A DNA stretch of 64,000 bases from Sphingomonadales bacterium (GCA_016872155.1 VHBB01000002.1:62001-126000), one strand, 5' to 3'; positions 8,519-17,472 are shown, counted from the first letter of the stretch. Notes: a model not told the origin generated them from the letters alone. Numbers and translations: made by a program.

Positions 8519-10354
8519 TTACTCTACAGTTACCGATTTAGCAAGGTTGCGGGGTTTGTCGACGTCACATCCTTTCTCGATTCCAATATAGTAGGCCAGC
8601 AGTTGCAGGGGTATTACGTTTAATAACGGAGCCAGCATTTCGTCGGCGGCCGGAACGGTTAGATAGGCTTCGCAAAGTTGAGCAGCAGCTTCGTCTTCTT
8701 CGGTGATAATACCAATCACTCTTCCTTTGCGGGCTTTGATCTCTTGCATATTGCTAAGCACTTTTTCGTGGTAGGAGTCTTTAGTGGCTACGACGACTAC
8801 CGGTAATTGATCGTCTACCAGCGCAATGGGCCCATGCTTCATTTCGGCAGCGGGATACCCTTCGGCATGTATGTAAGAGATCTCTTTTAATTTAAGTGCT
8901 CCCTCGAGGGCGATCGGAAAATTATACCCGCGCCCCAGGTATAAAAAATCGCGGGCTTGCGCATAGCGATGCGCTATCTGTTGTATGGGTTCGGTGTTGG
9001 CCAATATCTTCTCTACTTTGGCAGGAATGGCCTCAAGCTCGTGCAAAAGCGCGGTCAGCCTTTCGGAACTGATACTGTTTCTGAGTTGGGCAATTTTGAA
9101 CGCGATCATGGTCAAAACGGCCAATTGAGCTGTAAAGGCCTTGGTAGAAGCGACACCGATCTCGGGGCCGGCATGGGTGTAAGCCCCCGCATCACTTAGT
9201 CTGGCGATCGAAGAGCCCACCACATTGACGACACCCAAAATAATGGCTCCTTTTGCCTTGGCATTTTCGATAGCGACCAACGTGTCTGCCGTTTCTCCGC
9301 TTTGCGAAATGGCCAGTATTACATCGCCCGGATGAATAACAGGGTTGCGGTAACGAAATTCAGACGCATACTCTACCTCTACATTTAGTCGGCAACATTC
9401 CTCAAAAATATATTCGGCCGTCAATCCGGCGTGCCAGCTAGTGCCACAGGCGATCATTACAATTCGGTTGGCTTGTTTCAGGGCTTCGCTGTATTGCTCT
9501 ATACCGCTTAGAGTAATGGTGCCGGCTTCGGCATGCAGTCGTCCGCGCAAACAATCAAAGATGGTTTTGGGTTGCTCAAAGATCTCTTTGAGCATAAAGT
9601 GTTCGTAGCCTCCTTTTTCAATAGCGGCCAGTTCTATGTCGAGTTTTTGTACATAGGGGGTAATGCGTTCGTTGCCCAGGTTCTTTAAGATAAGTTCGTT
9701 AGGTCTAACGATGGCCAGTTCGTAGTCGTTTACATACACCACTTCTTTGGTATACTCCAGCATGGGCGAAGCATCGGATCCTAAGAAATGTTCTCCTTGT
9801 CCCACACCGATCACCAGCGGACTTCCTTTTCTTGCCGCAATGATAGTATCGGGTGCATCCTGGTCGATCAGTAAGATCACATAGGCACCGGTTACTCGTT
9901 TAAGGGCTATGCGAATAGCCTCTTCGAGCGAGCAAGCATTGTTTTTTTTGATCTCTTCGATAAAGTTCAACAGCACTTCGGTGTCGGTATCACTTTTAAA
10001 TTGGTACCCCTTATTTTCTAATTCTTTTTTGAGCTGGCTGTAATTTTCGATGATGCCATTATGGATCATGGCCAGGGTACCGCCGGCCGACAAATGAGGA
10101 TGGGCATTGCGATCGCTGGGCTCACCATGCGTGGCCCATCTCGTGTGCCCGATGCCGGTGGTTCCCCCCAGGTCTTTACCCACAATGGATTCTTCGAGTA
10201 AGGCCACTTTTCCCTTCTTTTTATACACGCGAAGAGATTGATGTAACAAGGCCACCCCGGTACTATCGTACCCCCGGTATTCAAGTCTTTTAAGTCCTTT
10301 AATAACAATTGGATAAGCGTCGCGGCCCCCGGTGTAGCCAACAATTCCACACAT
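8519..10354 (-). CDS. glmS: glutamine--fructose-6-phosphate aminotransferase (isomerizing)
   Basis: Makes glucosamine-6-phosphate from fructose-6-phosphate and glutamine, the first step towards UDP-GlcNAc for peptidoglycan and LPS. The mature protein must start with Cys, and the ATG at 10354 gives MCGIVGYTGG, so the seven-codon longer reading was rejected. Order: class-II glutamine amidotransferase domain (1-220, with GHTRWATHG and DTEVL), then two SIS domains (IACGTSWHAG, AISQSGETADT, LGRGYNFPIALEGALKLKEIS) and the C-terminal KSVTVE. 611 residues, the usual length. The leader is only about 18 bases, so there is no room for a glmS ribozyme. Followed by DUF4954 in the same operon. Confidence 0.98.
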   Translation of the reverse strand: MCGIVGYTGGRDAYPIVIKGLKRLEYRGYDSTGVALLHQSLRVYKKKGKVALLEESIVGKDLGGTTGIGHTRWATHGEPSDRNAHPHLSAGGTLAMIHNGIIENYSQLKKELENKGYQFKSDTDTEVLLNFIEEIKKNNACSLEEAIRIALKRVTGAYVILLIDQDAPDTIIAARKGSPLVIGVGQGEHFLGSDASPMLEYTKEVVYVNDYELAIVRPNELILKNLGNERITPYVQKLDIELAAIEKGGYEHFMLKEIFEQPKTIFDCLRGRLHAEAGTITLSGIEQYSEALKQANRIVMIACGTSWHAGLTAEYIFEECCRLNVEVEYASEFRYRNPVIHPGDVILAISQSGETADTLVAIENAKAKGAIILGVVNVVGSSIARLSDAGAYTHAGPEIGVASTKAFTAQLAVLTMIAFKIAQLRNSISSERLTALLHELEAIPAKVEKILANTEPIQQIAHRYAQARDFLYLGRGYNFPIALEGALKLKEISYIHAEGYPAAEMKHGPIALVDDQLPVVVVATKDSYHEKVLSNMQEIKARKGRVIGIITEEDEAAAQLCEAYLTVPAADEMLAPLLNVIPLQLLAYYIGIEKGCDVDKPRNLAKSVTVE

Positions 10355-10372
10355 AAGCAGGATTTTGTGTAA

Positions 10373-10380
10373 CAAACCTA
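10373..10380 (-). promoter_or_regulatory. glmS -7 box TAGGTTTG
   Basis: On the minus strand TAGGTTTG matches the Bacteroidota sigma-factor -7 consensus TAnnTTTG and ends 18 bases before the glmS ATG. No convincing -33 element is seen. Confidence 0.6.
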
Positions 10381-10463
10381 CTTAACTGAACTCATTTTGC
10401 CATAAATCCCGCAGAAAAACGCATCAATTTTATAGCAAGTAGTTGCCCTTATCTTACTATCAA

Positions 10464-11852
10464 TCAGGCAAGTAAGTCGCTCAGCATCCAATAAGCAGTA
10501 CCAAAATAGATGAGCAAGCCGGTAATGTCCACGAGGGTGGCAATAAAGGGGGTCGACGAAGTGGCCGGGTCGGCGCCCAGGCGTTTAAGAAGGAGCGGTA
10601 GCATGGATCCCATCATGGTGCCCCATAACACAACGCCCGTAAGAGCGGTTCCGATGGCCAGCCCAACGGTGGCATAATGCGGGCCAAAGAGATCCAATAA
10701 AAAATGCCCTGCTACCACAATGGTGTAGCCCAGCAAACCAAGGGTGAGCCCCATAAAAAATCCTGATTTGATCTCTCTTCGGGCAATCCGCCACCAGTCC
10801 TGTATCGTAATCTCGCCAAGGGCGAGCGCTTGAATAATTAGGGTAGCCGCCTGTGAACCGCTGTTGCCACCGCTCGAAATGATCAGTGGAATAAACGTGG
10901 ACAGCACTAAAACTTGCTCGAGTGTTTGTTGAAAGCCCGACATGGCGGCAATGGTAAATGTTTCGCCTACAAAAAGGATGAGCAACCAGATGATCCTTTT
11001 TTTATACAATCGAAAAAGTGGAATATCCAGGTAGGGCTCTTCGAGCGCAGCGGTACCTCCCATTTTTTGCATATCCTCACTAAACTCCTCGCTGGTTACC
11101 CACAGTATATCATCGATGGTTACGATGCCCAATAGCTTGTTGCTTTGACTGACCACAGGCAAGGCTACTCGGTTGTTCATTTTAAAGATCTCTCCGGCGG
11201 TCTCTTGGTCATCTTCGGGATGAAGCGCTATGACCCGTCCGTCGATCAGCTCCTCTACTTTTTTATTGGGATCGCTTAGAATAATATCGCTAATACGTAT
11301 ATCGTCGATCAATTCTCCTTTTTCGTTGATCACATAGATAACGTTGATGGTTTCGCTGTCCTTTCCATATTTACGGATGGTGGCAAATACCTGCTCGATG
11401 CTGTCATGCGCATACACATATACATAATCGGGCGTCATAAGACGACCAATACTATTTTCGGGGTAACCCAACAGCGAAAGCGTGATCTTTCTTTCTTCGG
11501 GGTCGAGCAATTTTATCAACTCACGCACTACGTTGCTGGGCAGCTCCTCTAAAAAGTCGGTCCGGTCGTCGGCGGGTAACTCATTGAGCAACGAAGCCGT
11601 AACACTGGCTGGTAGTTTATGAATAATGCTTTTTTGCGAAGAGATATCCAAGATCTTGAACACGCTTGCGGCGCGGTGCATAGACATAGAGGTGATGATC
11701 GTCGTCTCTTCGTCGGGGTAAGCGTCCACGAGTTCGGCCACCTCACTGATATTTTGGTCATCCAAAAAATCACGAAGTGCCGCTGCATCTCCCGGTTGCA
11801 GTAACTCCTCGAAGCGGGAGGCTAGAATCGCTTGTGTTTGCTCGGCGGACAT
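10464..11852 (-). CDS. mgtE: magnesium transporter MgtE
   Basis: A 462-residue Mg2+ channel. An N-terminal cytosolic helical MgtE_N domain (about 1-130, with LPADDRTDFLEELPSN) is followed by a CBS pair (about 135-255, including LMTPDYVYV and LLGIVTIDDIL) and a C-terminal membrane region of about five helices with the family-typical SSGGNSGSQAATLIIQALALG segment. In the family the cytosolic domains sense intracellular Mg2+ and gate the pore. An exact -7 box ends only 4 bases before the ATG, which predicts a leaderless transcript and argues against an Mg2+ riboswitch. Divergent from the SET protein gene. Confidence 0.97.
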   Translation of the reverse strand: MSAEQTQAILASRFEELLQPGDAAALRDFLDDQNISEVAELVDAYPDEETTIITSMSMHRAASVFKILDISSQKSIIHKLPASVTASLLNELPADDRTDFLEELPSNVVRELIKLLDPEERKITLSLLGYPENSIGRLMTPDYVYVYAHDSIEQVFATIRKYGKDSETINVIYVINEKGELIDDIRISDIILSDPNKKVEELIDGRVIALHPEDDQETAGEIFKMNNRVALPVVSQSNKLLGIVTIDDILWVTSEEFSEDMQKMGGTAALEEPYLDIPLFRLYKKRIIWLLILFVGETFTIAAMSGFQQTLEQVLVLSTFIPLIISSGGNSGSQAATLIIQALALGEITIQDWWRIARREIKSGFFMGLTLGLLGYTIVVAGHFLLDLFGPHYATVGLAIGTALTGVVLWGTMMGSMLPLLLKRLGADPATSSTPFIATLVDITGLLIYFGTAYWMLSDLLA

Positions 11853-11856
11853 GCTT

Positions 11857-11864
11857 CAAAAGTA
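11857..11864 (-). promoter_or_regulatory. mgtE -7 box TACTTTTG, predicted leaderless start
   Basis: TACTTTTG on the minus strand matches TAnnTTTG and is separated from the mgtE ATG by 4 bases. With the usual Bacteroidota spacing the transcription start would fall on or next to the start codon. Confidence 0.6.
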
Positions 11865-11899
11865 CAAAGGAATATGCGTACTTCGCAGTACGTTTTCGT

Positions 11900-12283
11900 A
11901 TGCTATTGCCCTGTCTCTATATTGCCCCGACACGCACAAAGGGCCGGGGCGTGTTTACCAGTGAGCCACTCGAAGCTGGTCAGCTTATTGAGTGCTCTCC
12001 GGTTATTGTATTAAATGCAAATGACAGAAAGCTGCTTGATCAAACGCTGTTGCACGATTATATTTTTGAGTGGGATCCCGAGCAAAAGCAATGTTGTATG
12101 GCACTGGGCTATGTGCCGCTCTATAATCATGCATGCCCCAGTAACTGCGAATACGAAATGGATTATGACGCCGGTCAGATCTCGATTCGCACCCTAAGGG
12201 GTATTCAAAAAGGAGAGGAGTTACTCATTAACTACCACGGTGATTTTGATAAGGCCGACCCTCTTTGGTTTACCACGCACTAA
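11900..12283 (+). CDS. small SET domain-containing protein
   Basis: A 127-residue protein that is almost only a SET domain, the fold of lysine methyltransferases. Visible motifs: KGRGVFTSEPLEAGQLIE at the N-terminus, YNHACPSNCEY matching the SET NHxCxPN signature, and GEELLINYHGD near the C-terminus with the conserved Tyr. I chose the ATG at 11900 because the longer frame, back to 11777, overlaps the mgtE coding region and adds no SET sequence. The substrate is unknown; bacterial members may methylate ribosomal or other proteins. Divergent from mgtE and followed by a strong bidirectional terminator. Confidence 0.85.
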   Translation: MLLPCLYIAPTRTKGRGVFTSEPLEAGQLIECSPVIVLNANDRKLLDQTLLHDYIFEWDPEQKQCCMALGYVPLYNHACPSNCEYEMDYDAGQISIRTLRGIQKGEELLINYHGDFDKADPLWFTTH

Positions 12284-12286
12284 CAA

Positions 12287-12312
12287 AAAACCCTGCTAAA
12301 AGGCAGGGTTTT
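12287..12312. terminator. bidirectional terminator between SET and CHRD genes
   Basis: AAAACCCTGC (12287-12296) pairs perfectly with GCAGGGTTTT (12303-12312) around a 6-base loop. The A-run on one side and T-run on the other allow termination from both directions, matching the convergent genes. Confidence 0.88.
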
Positions 12313-12337
12313 AAACTAGTTATATCCTTAGCGTCGA

Positions 12338-12844
12338 TCAAAAGCGGATCTGTGCTCTGATCTCTCCCAATGGATTGGCAGCGGTGCGAATGCTTACATA
12401 ATACACGCCATTAAGAATACTCTCTTCGGTTACCACCACGCCATCGGCAAAAAGTCTTCCACTAATGGAACCGCAACTGGTATTGGTTACCGTGGCACAG
12501 CGAGTAATAGACGATAGGTTAGCGGAGGTAATAAAGTTTTGTACGGCGCTGGCCGCAAATCCAGTAGGGGCCAGGCCATGAATGGAAGCTCCGGTTACGG
12601 CTCCGGTAAGTCCAGACCATCTGATCGTATAGGTGAGCATCTTGGTATCTGTGTTGTAATTGATATTCATTTTGCCCAGGGCTGGAGAAGCAGTCGGAGG
12701 AAAGTTCAGAGCGCCGGTCAATGGTATATCGTTTTTAATGTATTCTTTTCTAACAAAAAGATCGGCATCCCGATCGCATGAGGCGAGGGTCAAGGCTAGT
12801 ACTGAGATTAGCAAAAAATAAGCAGCTGGTTTAAGCAGTTTCAT
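12338..12844 (-). CDS. CHRD domain-containing lipoprotein
   Basis: A 168-residue protein with a lipoprotein signal ending in LTLASCD, so Cys23 or nearby is lipidated. The rest is one CHRD (chordin-like) domain: LTGALNFPPTASPALGKMN at the start, YTIRWSGLTGAVTGASIHGLAP in the middle and VYYVSIRTAANPLGEIRAQI at the end, the typical his/gly and GEIRGQ-like pattern. CHRD proteins are common extracytoplasmic proteins in Bacteroidota with no firmly assigned role. It lies 77 bp downstream of mutS on the same strand and could be read through from it. Confidence 0.9.
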   Translation of the reverse strand: MKLLKPAAYFLLISVLALTLASCDRDADLFVRKEYIKNDIPLTGALNFPPTASPALGKMNINYNTDTKMLTYTIRWSGLTGAVTGASIHGLAPTGFAASAVQNFITSANLSSITRCATVTNTSCGSISGRLFADGVVVTEESILNGVYYVSIRTAANPLGEIRAQIRF

Positions 12845-12921
12845 ACTGACAGATTTTGGTAAAAGTATGAAAATTTTAGATTGTACGTAAAAATAAACCC
12901 TTGGGATTGCCAGCGAGGGGG

Positions 12922-15534
12922 TTATTTAAGCTTGTCCTTGATCTCCTGCAACTTAACCAGGGCCTGTAAGGGGGTCAGCCGGTCCAGATCGGTCTCTTCC
13001 AGCAATGCCCTTAATGACTTGAAGGTTTCGGTGTGGGCATCAAAAATCGAAAGCTGCAACTCTGCCGAGGGTAATGCCTGGGTCAAGGCCTGCTGGTCGG
13101 CTATCGTTTGGGCCTCGCGGCCCTTTTCGAGCTGGCGAAGCAGGGCTTCGGCCCGTTTAATGAGGGTGGGGGGCATTCCTGCCATTTTTGCCACATGAAT
13201 ACCAAAGCTGTGGGTGGTACCGCCTTTTTCCAGCTTTCGTAAAAAAATGATCTTGTTGCCCGTCTCCCGGTGCGTAATATGAAAATTTTTAACTCGTGGC
13301 CAACGCGATTCCAGTTCGTTGAGCTCATGGTAATGCGTGGCAAACACAGTGAGCGGTCGAAGAGGACTTTCATGTAAAAACTCGGCAATGCTCCAAGCAA
13401 TAGAGATACCATCGTAAGTAGAAGTGCCCCTCCCGATCTCGTCGAGCAGTACCAGACTTTTATCGCTGAGTGAATTAATAATAGAGGCGGTCTCGTTCAT
13501 CTCGACCATAAACGTAGACTCACCCGCCGATAGGTTATCAGAGGCGCCCACCCGGGTAAAAATGCGGTCGGTAAGGGGTATCTGCGCCTGGCCTGCAGGT
13601 ACGGGGTGACCCATGTGTGCCATTATGGTAATCAGCGCGGTTTGGCGCAGCAGCGCCGATTTTCCGCTCATGTTGGGGCCGGTCAGAATAATTACCTGTT
13701 GTTGCTCTTTGTCAAGCACGAGGTCGTTGGCTATATAGCCTTGCCCCGGAGAAAGCGATCGCTCAATAACCGGGTGCCTGCCATCGGTGACCAGATAACT
13801 CGTGCCGTTGGTTACCGAGGCGGGATGATAGTGATGGCGAACACTATTTTCGGCAAAGCAGCAAATACAATCCAGTCGGGCAATTTGTGCAGCGGTTTGT
13901 TGAAGGGAAGGTACGTTCGGCAATAGTGCTTCTACCAGCGCTTCGTATAGCTTTACCTCGAGTTGCAAGATCTTTTCTTCGGCTCCTAAGATCTTTTCTT
14001 CGTATTCCTTTAGCTCGGGCGTTATATAGCGCTCGGCTTGGGTAAGGGTTTGTTTTCTGATCCAGTCGGCGGGCACTTTCTCTTTGTGCGCATGGGTTAC
14101 TTCGAGGTAATAGCCAAATACATTGGTAAAACCGATCTTGAGCGAGGAGATGCCTGTTCGTTCGATCTCTTTTTGTAATAGGGATTGCAGATACTCTTTT
14201 CCATGCAGGGCCAACGCGCGTAGCTCGTCGAGCTCTAGATCGACCCCCGGTGCAATGCTACCTCCTTTTTGAACCTGCACAGAAGGCTGTTGTACCAGTG
14301 TCTTTTCTATACGCTCCCTAACACCGAGGCAAGGGTCGATCGTATCGAGTAATTGCTGCCAATGACCGGCTGTAGCCGTGGTCGATACCTCGCGCATGCG
14401 CTGTGCTGCCTCGAGCCCACTGGCCAATTGGCGTAGTTCGCGAGGCGAAACTCTTCTAAGGGCAATTCGTGCGGCCAATCGCTCCAGGTCTCCGCACTCG
14501 CTGCAAGTGGCAATAAGTTGCTCTCGCACCGATCGATCGTTCATGAGCGAAAGCACCCAACCTTTTCGCTCTTCTATTTGCCGTAGGTCGATGAGCGGAA
14601 ACAAAAGCCAACGTTTTAAGAGACGAGCTCCCATGGGAGTGACCGTATTATCAAGCACCGAGAGCAGAGTGGGGCTTTCGGGCTGTGTACCGCTAATCAG
14701 TTCGAGATTACGGATCGTAAACCGATCCATCCATAAGAATTGATGTTGGTCTATTCGCTGCAAGTGGGTAATGTGTTCGAGATGGGGATGTTCGGTCTCG
14801 CGCAGGTAATGAAACAACGCCCCTGCGGCCGTTAGGCCCCTTGTCATGTTCGCTACGCCGAATCCTTTGAGCGAATGTGTCTCGAAATGCTTTAATAGTG
14901 TTTCGACAGCGTAGGTAACATCAAATATCCATTCATCGAGGGTGTAGGTATAGACACGGATCGAGAATAGTTCTTTGAGGCTGCTTACTTGTTTTTTAGA
15001 GCAGACAATTTCGGCAGTCTGAAAACTTTGTAATAATTTATCGATGGTATCGGTGCCACCTTCTGCCAATAGCATTTCGCCGGTAGACAGATCGAGCAGT
15101 GCCAGCCCGTATACATCATCGGTAGGGGGCGTAACGGATGCCAGAAAATTATTCGATCGCTGTTCGAGTAATTTATCGCCGGTAGCCGTACCGGGGGTAA
15201 CCATTTCGGTGACCCCTCTTTTAACAATACCCTTGGCTTGTTTAGGGTCCTCGAGCTGATCGCAAACCGCAACGCGGTGGCCGGCTTTGACCAGTTTGTG
15301 CAGGTAGCTATCGAGTGAGTGATGAGGAAAGCCGGCTAGCTCCGCCGAGGCGGCTGCTCCATTGTTTCTCTTGGTAAGCGTAATACCCAGCACGGCTGCG
15401 GCTATTACAGCGTCTTGTCCAAATGTCTCGTAAAAGTCTCCTACCCGAAATAATAAGATCGCATCGGGATACTTTTGTTTGATGGCCCGATGCTGCTGCA
15501 TGAGCGGGGTATCTGCTGAGTTACTTTTTGCCAT
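12922..15534 (-). CDS. mutS: DNA mismatch repair protein MutS
   Basis: 870 residues, full length for the family. The N-terminal mismatch-recognition motif is present as GDFYETFG with Phe34 and Glu36. The connector, core and clamp regions follow, then the ABC ATPase with Walker A GPNMSGKSALLRQ, a signature region SAGESTFMVEM, Walker B LVLLDEIGRGTSTYDG and the downstream ATHYHEL switch. It binds mispaired bases and recruits MutL; mutL is not in this window. Its -7 box lies 28 bases before the ATG, back to back with the promoter of the SpoU gene. Confidence 0.98.
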   Translation of the reverse strand: MAKSNSADTPLMQQHRAIKQKYPDAILLFRVGDFYETFGQDAVIAAAVLGITLTKRNNGAAASAELAGFPHHSLDSYLHKLVKAGHRVAVCDQLEDPKQAKGIVKRGVTEMVTPGTATGDKLLEQRSNNFLASVTPPTDDVYGLALLDLSTGEMLLAEGGTDTIDKLLQSFQTAEIVCSKKQVSSLKELFSIRVYTYTLDEWIFDVTYAVETLLKHFETHSLKGFGVANMTRGLTAAGALFHYLRETEHPHLEHITHLQRIDQHQFLWMDRFTIRNLELISGTQPESPTLLSVLDNTVTPMGARLLKRWLLFPLIDLRQIEERKGWVLSLMNDRSVREQLIATCSECGDLERLAARIALRRVSPRELRQLASGLEAAQRMREVSTTATAGHWQQLLDTIDPCLGVRERIEKTLVQQPSVQVQKGGSIAPGVDLELDELRALALHGKEYLQSLLQKEIERTGISSLKIGFTNVFGYYLEVTHAHKEKVPADWIRKQTLTQAERYITPELKEYEEKILGAEEKILQLEVKLYEALVEALLPNVPSLQQTAAQIARLDCICCFAENSVRHHYHPASVTNGTSYLVTDGRHPVIERSLSPGQGYIANDLVLDKEQQQVIILTGPNMSGKSALLRQTALITIMAHMGHPVPAGQAQIPLTDRIFTRVGASDNLSAGESTFMVEMNETASIINSLSDKSLVLLDEIGRGTSTYDGISIAWSIAEFLHESPLRPLTVFATHYHELNELESRWPRVKNFHITHRETGNKIIFLRKLEKGGTTHSFGIHVAKMAGMPPTLIKRAEALLRQLEKGREAQTIADQQALTQALPSAELQLSIFDAHTETFKSLRALLEETDLDRLTPLQALVKLQEIKDKLK

Positions 15535-15562
15535 AGCTAATCGATAAGCGAATCGGGGGAGA

Positions 15563-15570
15563 CAAAAATA
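15563..15570 (-). promoter_or_regulatory. mutS -7 box TATTTTTG
   Basis: TATTTTTG on the minus strand matches TAnnTTTG and ends 28 bases before the mutS ATG. It lies 12 bp from the oppositely oriented box of the neighbouring methyltransferase gene. Confidence 0.55.
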
Positions 15571-15582
15571 AGGAACCCTGCT

Positions 15583-15590
15583 TACCTTTG
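15583..15590 (+). promoter_or_regulatory. SpoU gene -7 box TACCTTTG, predicted leaderless start
   Basis: TACCTTTG matches TAnnTTTG exactly and is followed by 4 bases and then the ATG at 15595, which predicts a transcript starting at the start codon. Confidence 0.65.
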
Positions 15591-15594
15591 CCGC

Positions 15595-16143
15595 ATGCGT
15601 AAACTAAGCGGAGACGAAATGGGGAGATTATCGGTTGCGCAGTGTAAGGAGTTGCCTCGTTTCCCGATCGTGGTCGTGCTCGAAAATATTCGAAGCGCCT
15701 ACAACGTGGGTAGTGTTTTTCGAAGTGCCGATGCTTTTTTTATAGAGTCCATCTACTTGGTAGGCTATTGCGCCACGCCCCCGCACAAAGAGATTGCTAA
15801 AACCGCGCTGGGGGCCGAAAAGGCCGTTCCCTGGAAGCAGGTTCCAAAGGCCGCTGTGGCGATACAAGAGTTACAAAGCAGAGGATACCGGGTGCTGGCT
15901 GCCGAGCAAACCGATTCCAGTGTACGGTTACACCAGCTGCCGGTGCATCCCGGTCAAAAGCTGGCCATTGTATTTGGCAACGAAGTAACGGGGATAGAGA
16001 GTGATACCTTGCAATGTTGTGATGGATGCATCGAGATTCCTCAGTTTGGAATGAAGCATTCGCTCAATATTGCCACGGCGGCCGGTGTGGTCCTCTGGGA
16101 ATTGGTACGTTATCAGTTGCAAAACGCCAACGACCCGTCATGA
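15595..16143 (+). CDS. SpoU/TrmH-family RNA 2'-O-methyltransferase
   Basis: A 182-residue SPOUT methyltransferase. All three SpoU motifs are visible: NIRSAYNVGSVFRSADAF (motif 1, with the catalytic Arg), LAIVFGNEVTGI (motif 2) and IPQFGMKHSLNIATAAGVV (motif 3, SAM-binding knot). It lacks the N-terminal RNA-binding extension of RlmB, so the target, tRNA or rRNA, cannot be told. The stop codon overlaps the start of the UbiA-family gene (ATGA), suggesting translational coupling. It has its own promoter, divergent from mutS. Confidence 0.92.
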   Translation: MRKLSGDEMGRLSVAQCKELPRFPIVVVLENIRSAYNVGSVFRSADAFFIESIYLVGYCATPPHKEIAKTALGAEKAVPWKQVPKAAVAIQELQSRGYRVLAAEQTDSSVRLHQLPVHPGQKLAIVFGNEVTGIESDTLQCCDGCIEIPQFGMKHSLNIATAAGVVLWELVRYQLQNANDPS

Positions 16144-17042
16144 AAAAACAGATTCGTCATTATCTACAGCTTATTGCTTTTTCGCATACGATCTTTGCCA
16201 TGCCTTTTGCTTTGGTGGGTTTTTCGCTGGGTGTTCGCGAGCAGTTTTCTAAGGATGGGCTTTCGTTGACTGCAAAAGCATTTACCCTCGATGGGTTGTG
16301 GCGTTTGGTGCTAGTGGTGGCCTGTATGGTCTTTGCCCGCAGTGCCGCGATGGCCTTTAATCGTTTTTTGGATCATGGCTTTGATGCCCGCAATCCCCGA
16401 ACGGCTACCCGTGAGATTCCCGCCGGCAAGATCAGCCCCACCGGGGCGCTGGTGTTCACCATCCTGAATGCTTTGTTGTTTGTGGGATGTACATTTTTTA
16501 TCAATCGCCTTTGTTTTTATTTGTCGCCGTTGGCACTGTTGGTGATTCTCGGCTATAGTTATACCAAGCGATTTACTTCGCTTTGCCATCTGGTGTTGGG
16601 CGTGGGGCTGGCACTGGCGCCCTTGGGCGCTTATTTGGCAGTTACCGGGCATTTTGCCAGTTTGCCCATTTTATTTTCATTGCTGGTATTATGCTGGGTA
16701 GCGGGGTTTGATATCATTTATTCTTTGCAAGACGAGGCCTTCGACAGGTCGCAGCACTTGTTCTCTATACCCGTCTGGCTGGGTAGTGTCAATGCACTGC
16801 GTCTGGCCAGATTCTTACATGCTCTCTGCGCACTGCTGGTTTGTTGCGCGGGGTGGTGGGGAGGTTTTAGTTTTTTATATTGGGCCGGCGCTCTCCTTTT
16901 TATTGCCATGCTTTGGTACCAACATTCGCTGGTCAAACCCAACGACCTGCGAAGGGTCAATATAGCTTTTATGACGGCCAATGGCATTGCATCGGTATGC
17001 TTTGCTCTTTTTTTGATCGCCGACCTTTTAAATCTTTTTTGA
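16140..17042 (+). CDS. UbiA-family prenyltransferase (4-hydroxybenzoate or MqnP-like)
   Basis: A 300-residue membrane enzyme with about eight helices. Both Asp-rich motifs are present: NRFLDHGFDARNPRTATRE in the first cytosolic loop and DIIYSLQDEAFDR in the second, the prenyl diphosphate/Mg2+ sites. This second motif is typical of the 4-hydroxybenzoate polyprenyltransferase branch, which in Bacteroidota with the futalosine pathway acts as MqnP in menaquinone synthesis; which route this organism uses cannot be seen here. The ATG at 16140 overlaps the previous stop; the longer frame extends into the SpoU gene and was rejected. Followed 1 bp later by ruvX. Confidence 0.9.
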   Translation: MKKQIRHYLQLIAFSHTIFAMPFALVGFSLGVREQFSKDGLSLTAKAFTLDGLWRLVLVVACMVFARSAAMAFNRFLDHGFDARNPRTATREIPAGKISPTGALVFTILNALLFVGCTFFINRLCFYLSPLALLVILGYSYTKRFTSLCHLVLGVGLALAPLGAYLAVTGHFASLPILFSLLVLCWVAGFDIIYSLQDEAFDRSQHLFSIPVWLGSVNALRLARFLHALCALLVCCAGWWGGFSFLYWAGALLFIAMLWYQHSLVKPNDLRRVNIAFMTANGIASVCFALFLIADLLNLF

Positions 17043-17043
17043 T

Positions 17044-17463
17044 ATGGCCAGGATTATGGCACTCGATATTGGAGGCAAGCGCACGGGAATTGCCGTAACC
17101 GATCCGCTGCAAATTATTGCTACGGGTCTTACCACGATCGACGCCAATCAATTGATCGTATTTATCGACAATTACCTTCGACAAGAATCGGTTTCTCTGT
17201 TTGTGGTGGGCTGGCCTACCAATTGGGACGAAACCGCCACACACGGCACGCCCATTGTTGCCAAAGCCATTGCCCAATTGCAAAAAAAGTTCCCGCATAT
17301 TCCGATCCACAAGATGGACGAGCGATTTACGTCTAAGATGGCCAAAGATGCCATGCTCGAGATGGGACTTAAAAAGAAGGATAGAGCCAATAAAAAGCTG
17401 GTCGACGAGATCGCGGCTACCATTCTGTTACAAGAATACCTACGAACCGTGCAGGGTGCTTAA
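17044..17463 (+). CDS. ruvX: Holliday junction resolvase-like RuvX (YqgF family)
   Basis: A 139-residue RNase H-fold protein. The N-terminal MALDIGGKRTGIAVTDP holds the first catalytic Asp, VVGWPTNWDET the next segment, HKMDERFTSKMAKDAM the conserved DERxTS motif, and KLVDEIAATILLQEYL the C-terminal Asp. Members act in 16S rRNA 5' maturation (E. coli YqgF) or as resolvases; the reaction is not settled. It is packed between the UbiA gene (1 bp gap) and def. Its stop codon TAA forms the first three bases of the def promoter box. Confidence 0.93.
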   Translation: MARIMALDIGGKRTGIAVTDPLQIIATGLTTIDANQLIVFIDNYLRQESVSLFVVGWPTNWDETATHGTPIVAKAIAQLQKKFPHIPIHKMDERFTSKMAKDAMLEMGLKKKDRANKKLVDEIAATILLQEYLRTVQGA

Positions 17464-17468
17464 CTTTG
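17461..17468 (+). promoter_or_regulatory. def -7 box TAACTTTG overlapping the ruvX stop codon
   Basis: TAACTTTG matches TAnnTTTG; its first three bases are the ruvX stop. Four bases separate it from the def ATG at 17473, again predicting a leaderless transcript. Confidence 0.6.
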
Positions 17469-17472
17469 CCTT

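Noticed and set aside
10355-10460. possible glmS ribozyme or riboswitch upstream of glmS
   Set aside because: A -7 box sits 18 bases before the start codon, leaving no room for a structured leader, and no known ribozyme core is visible.
16026-16139. 38-residue N-terminal extension of the UbiA-family gene
   Set aside because: The extension lies within the SpoU gene and lacks family similarity; the ATG at 16140 gives the standard start.
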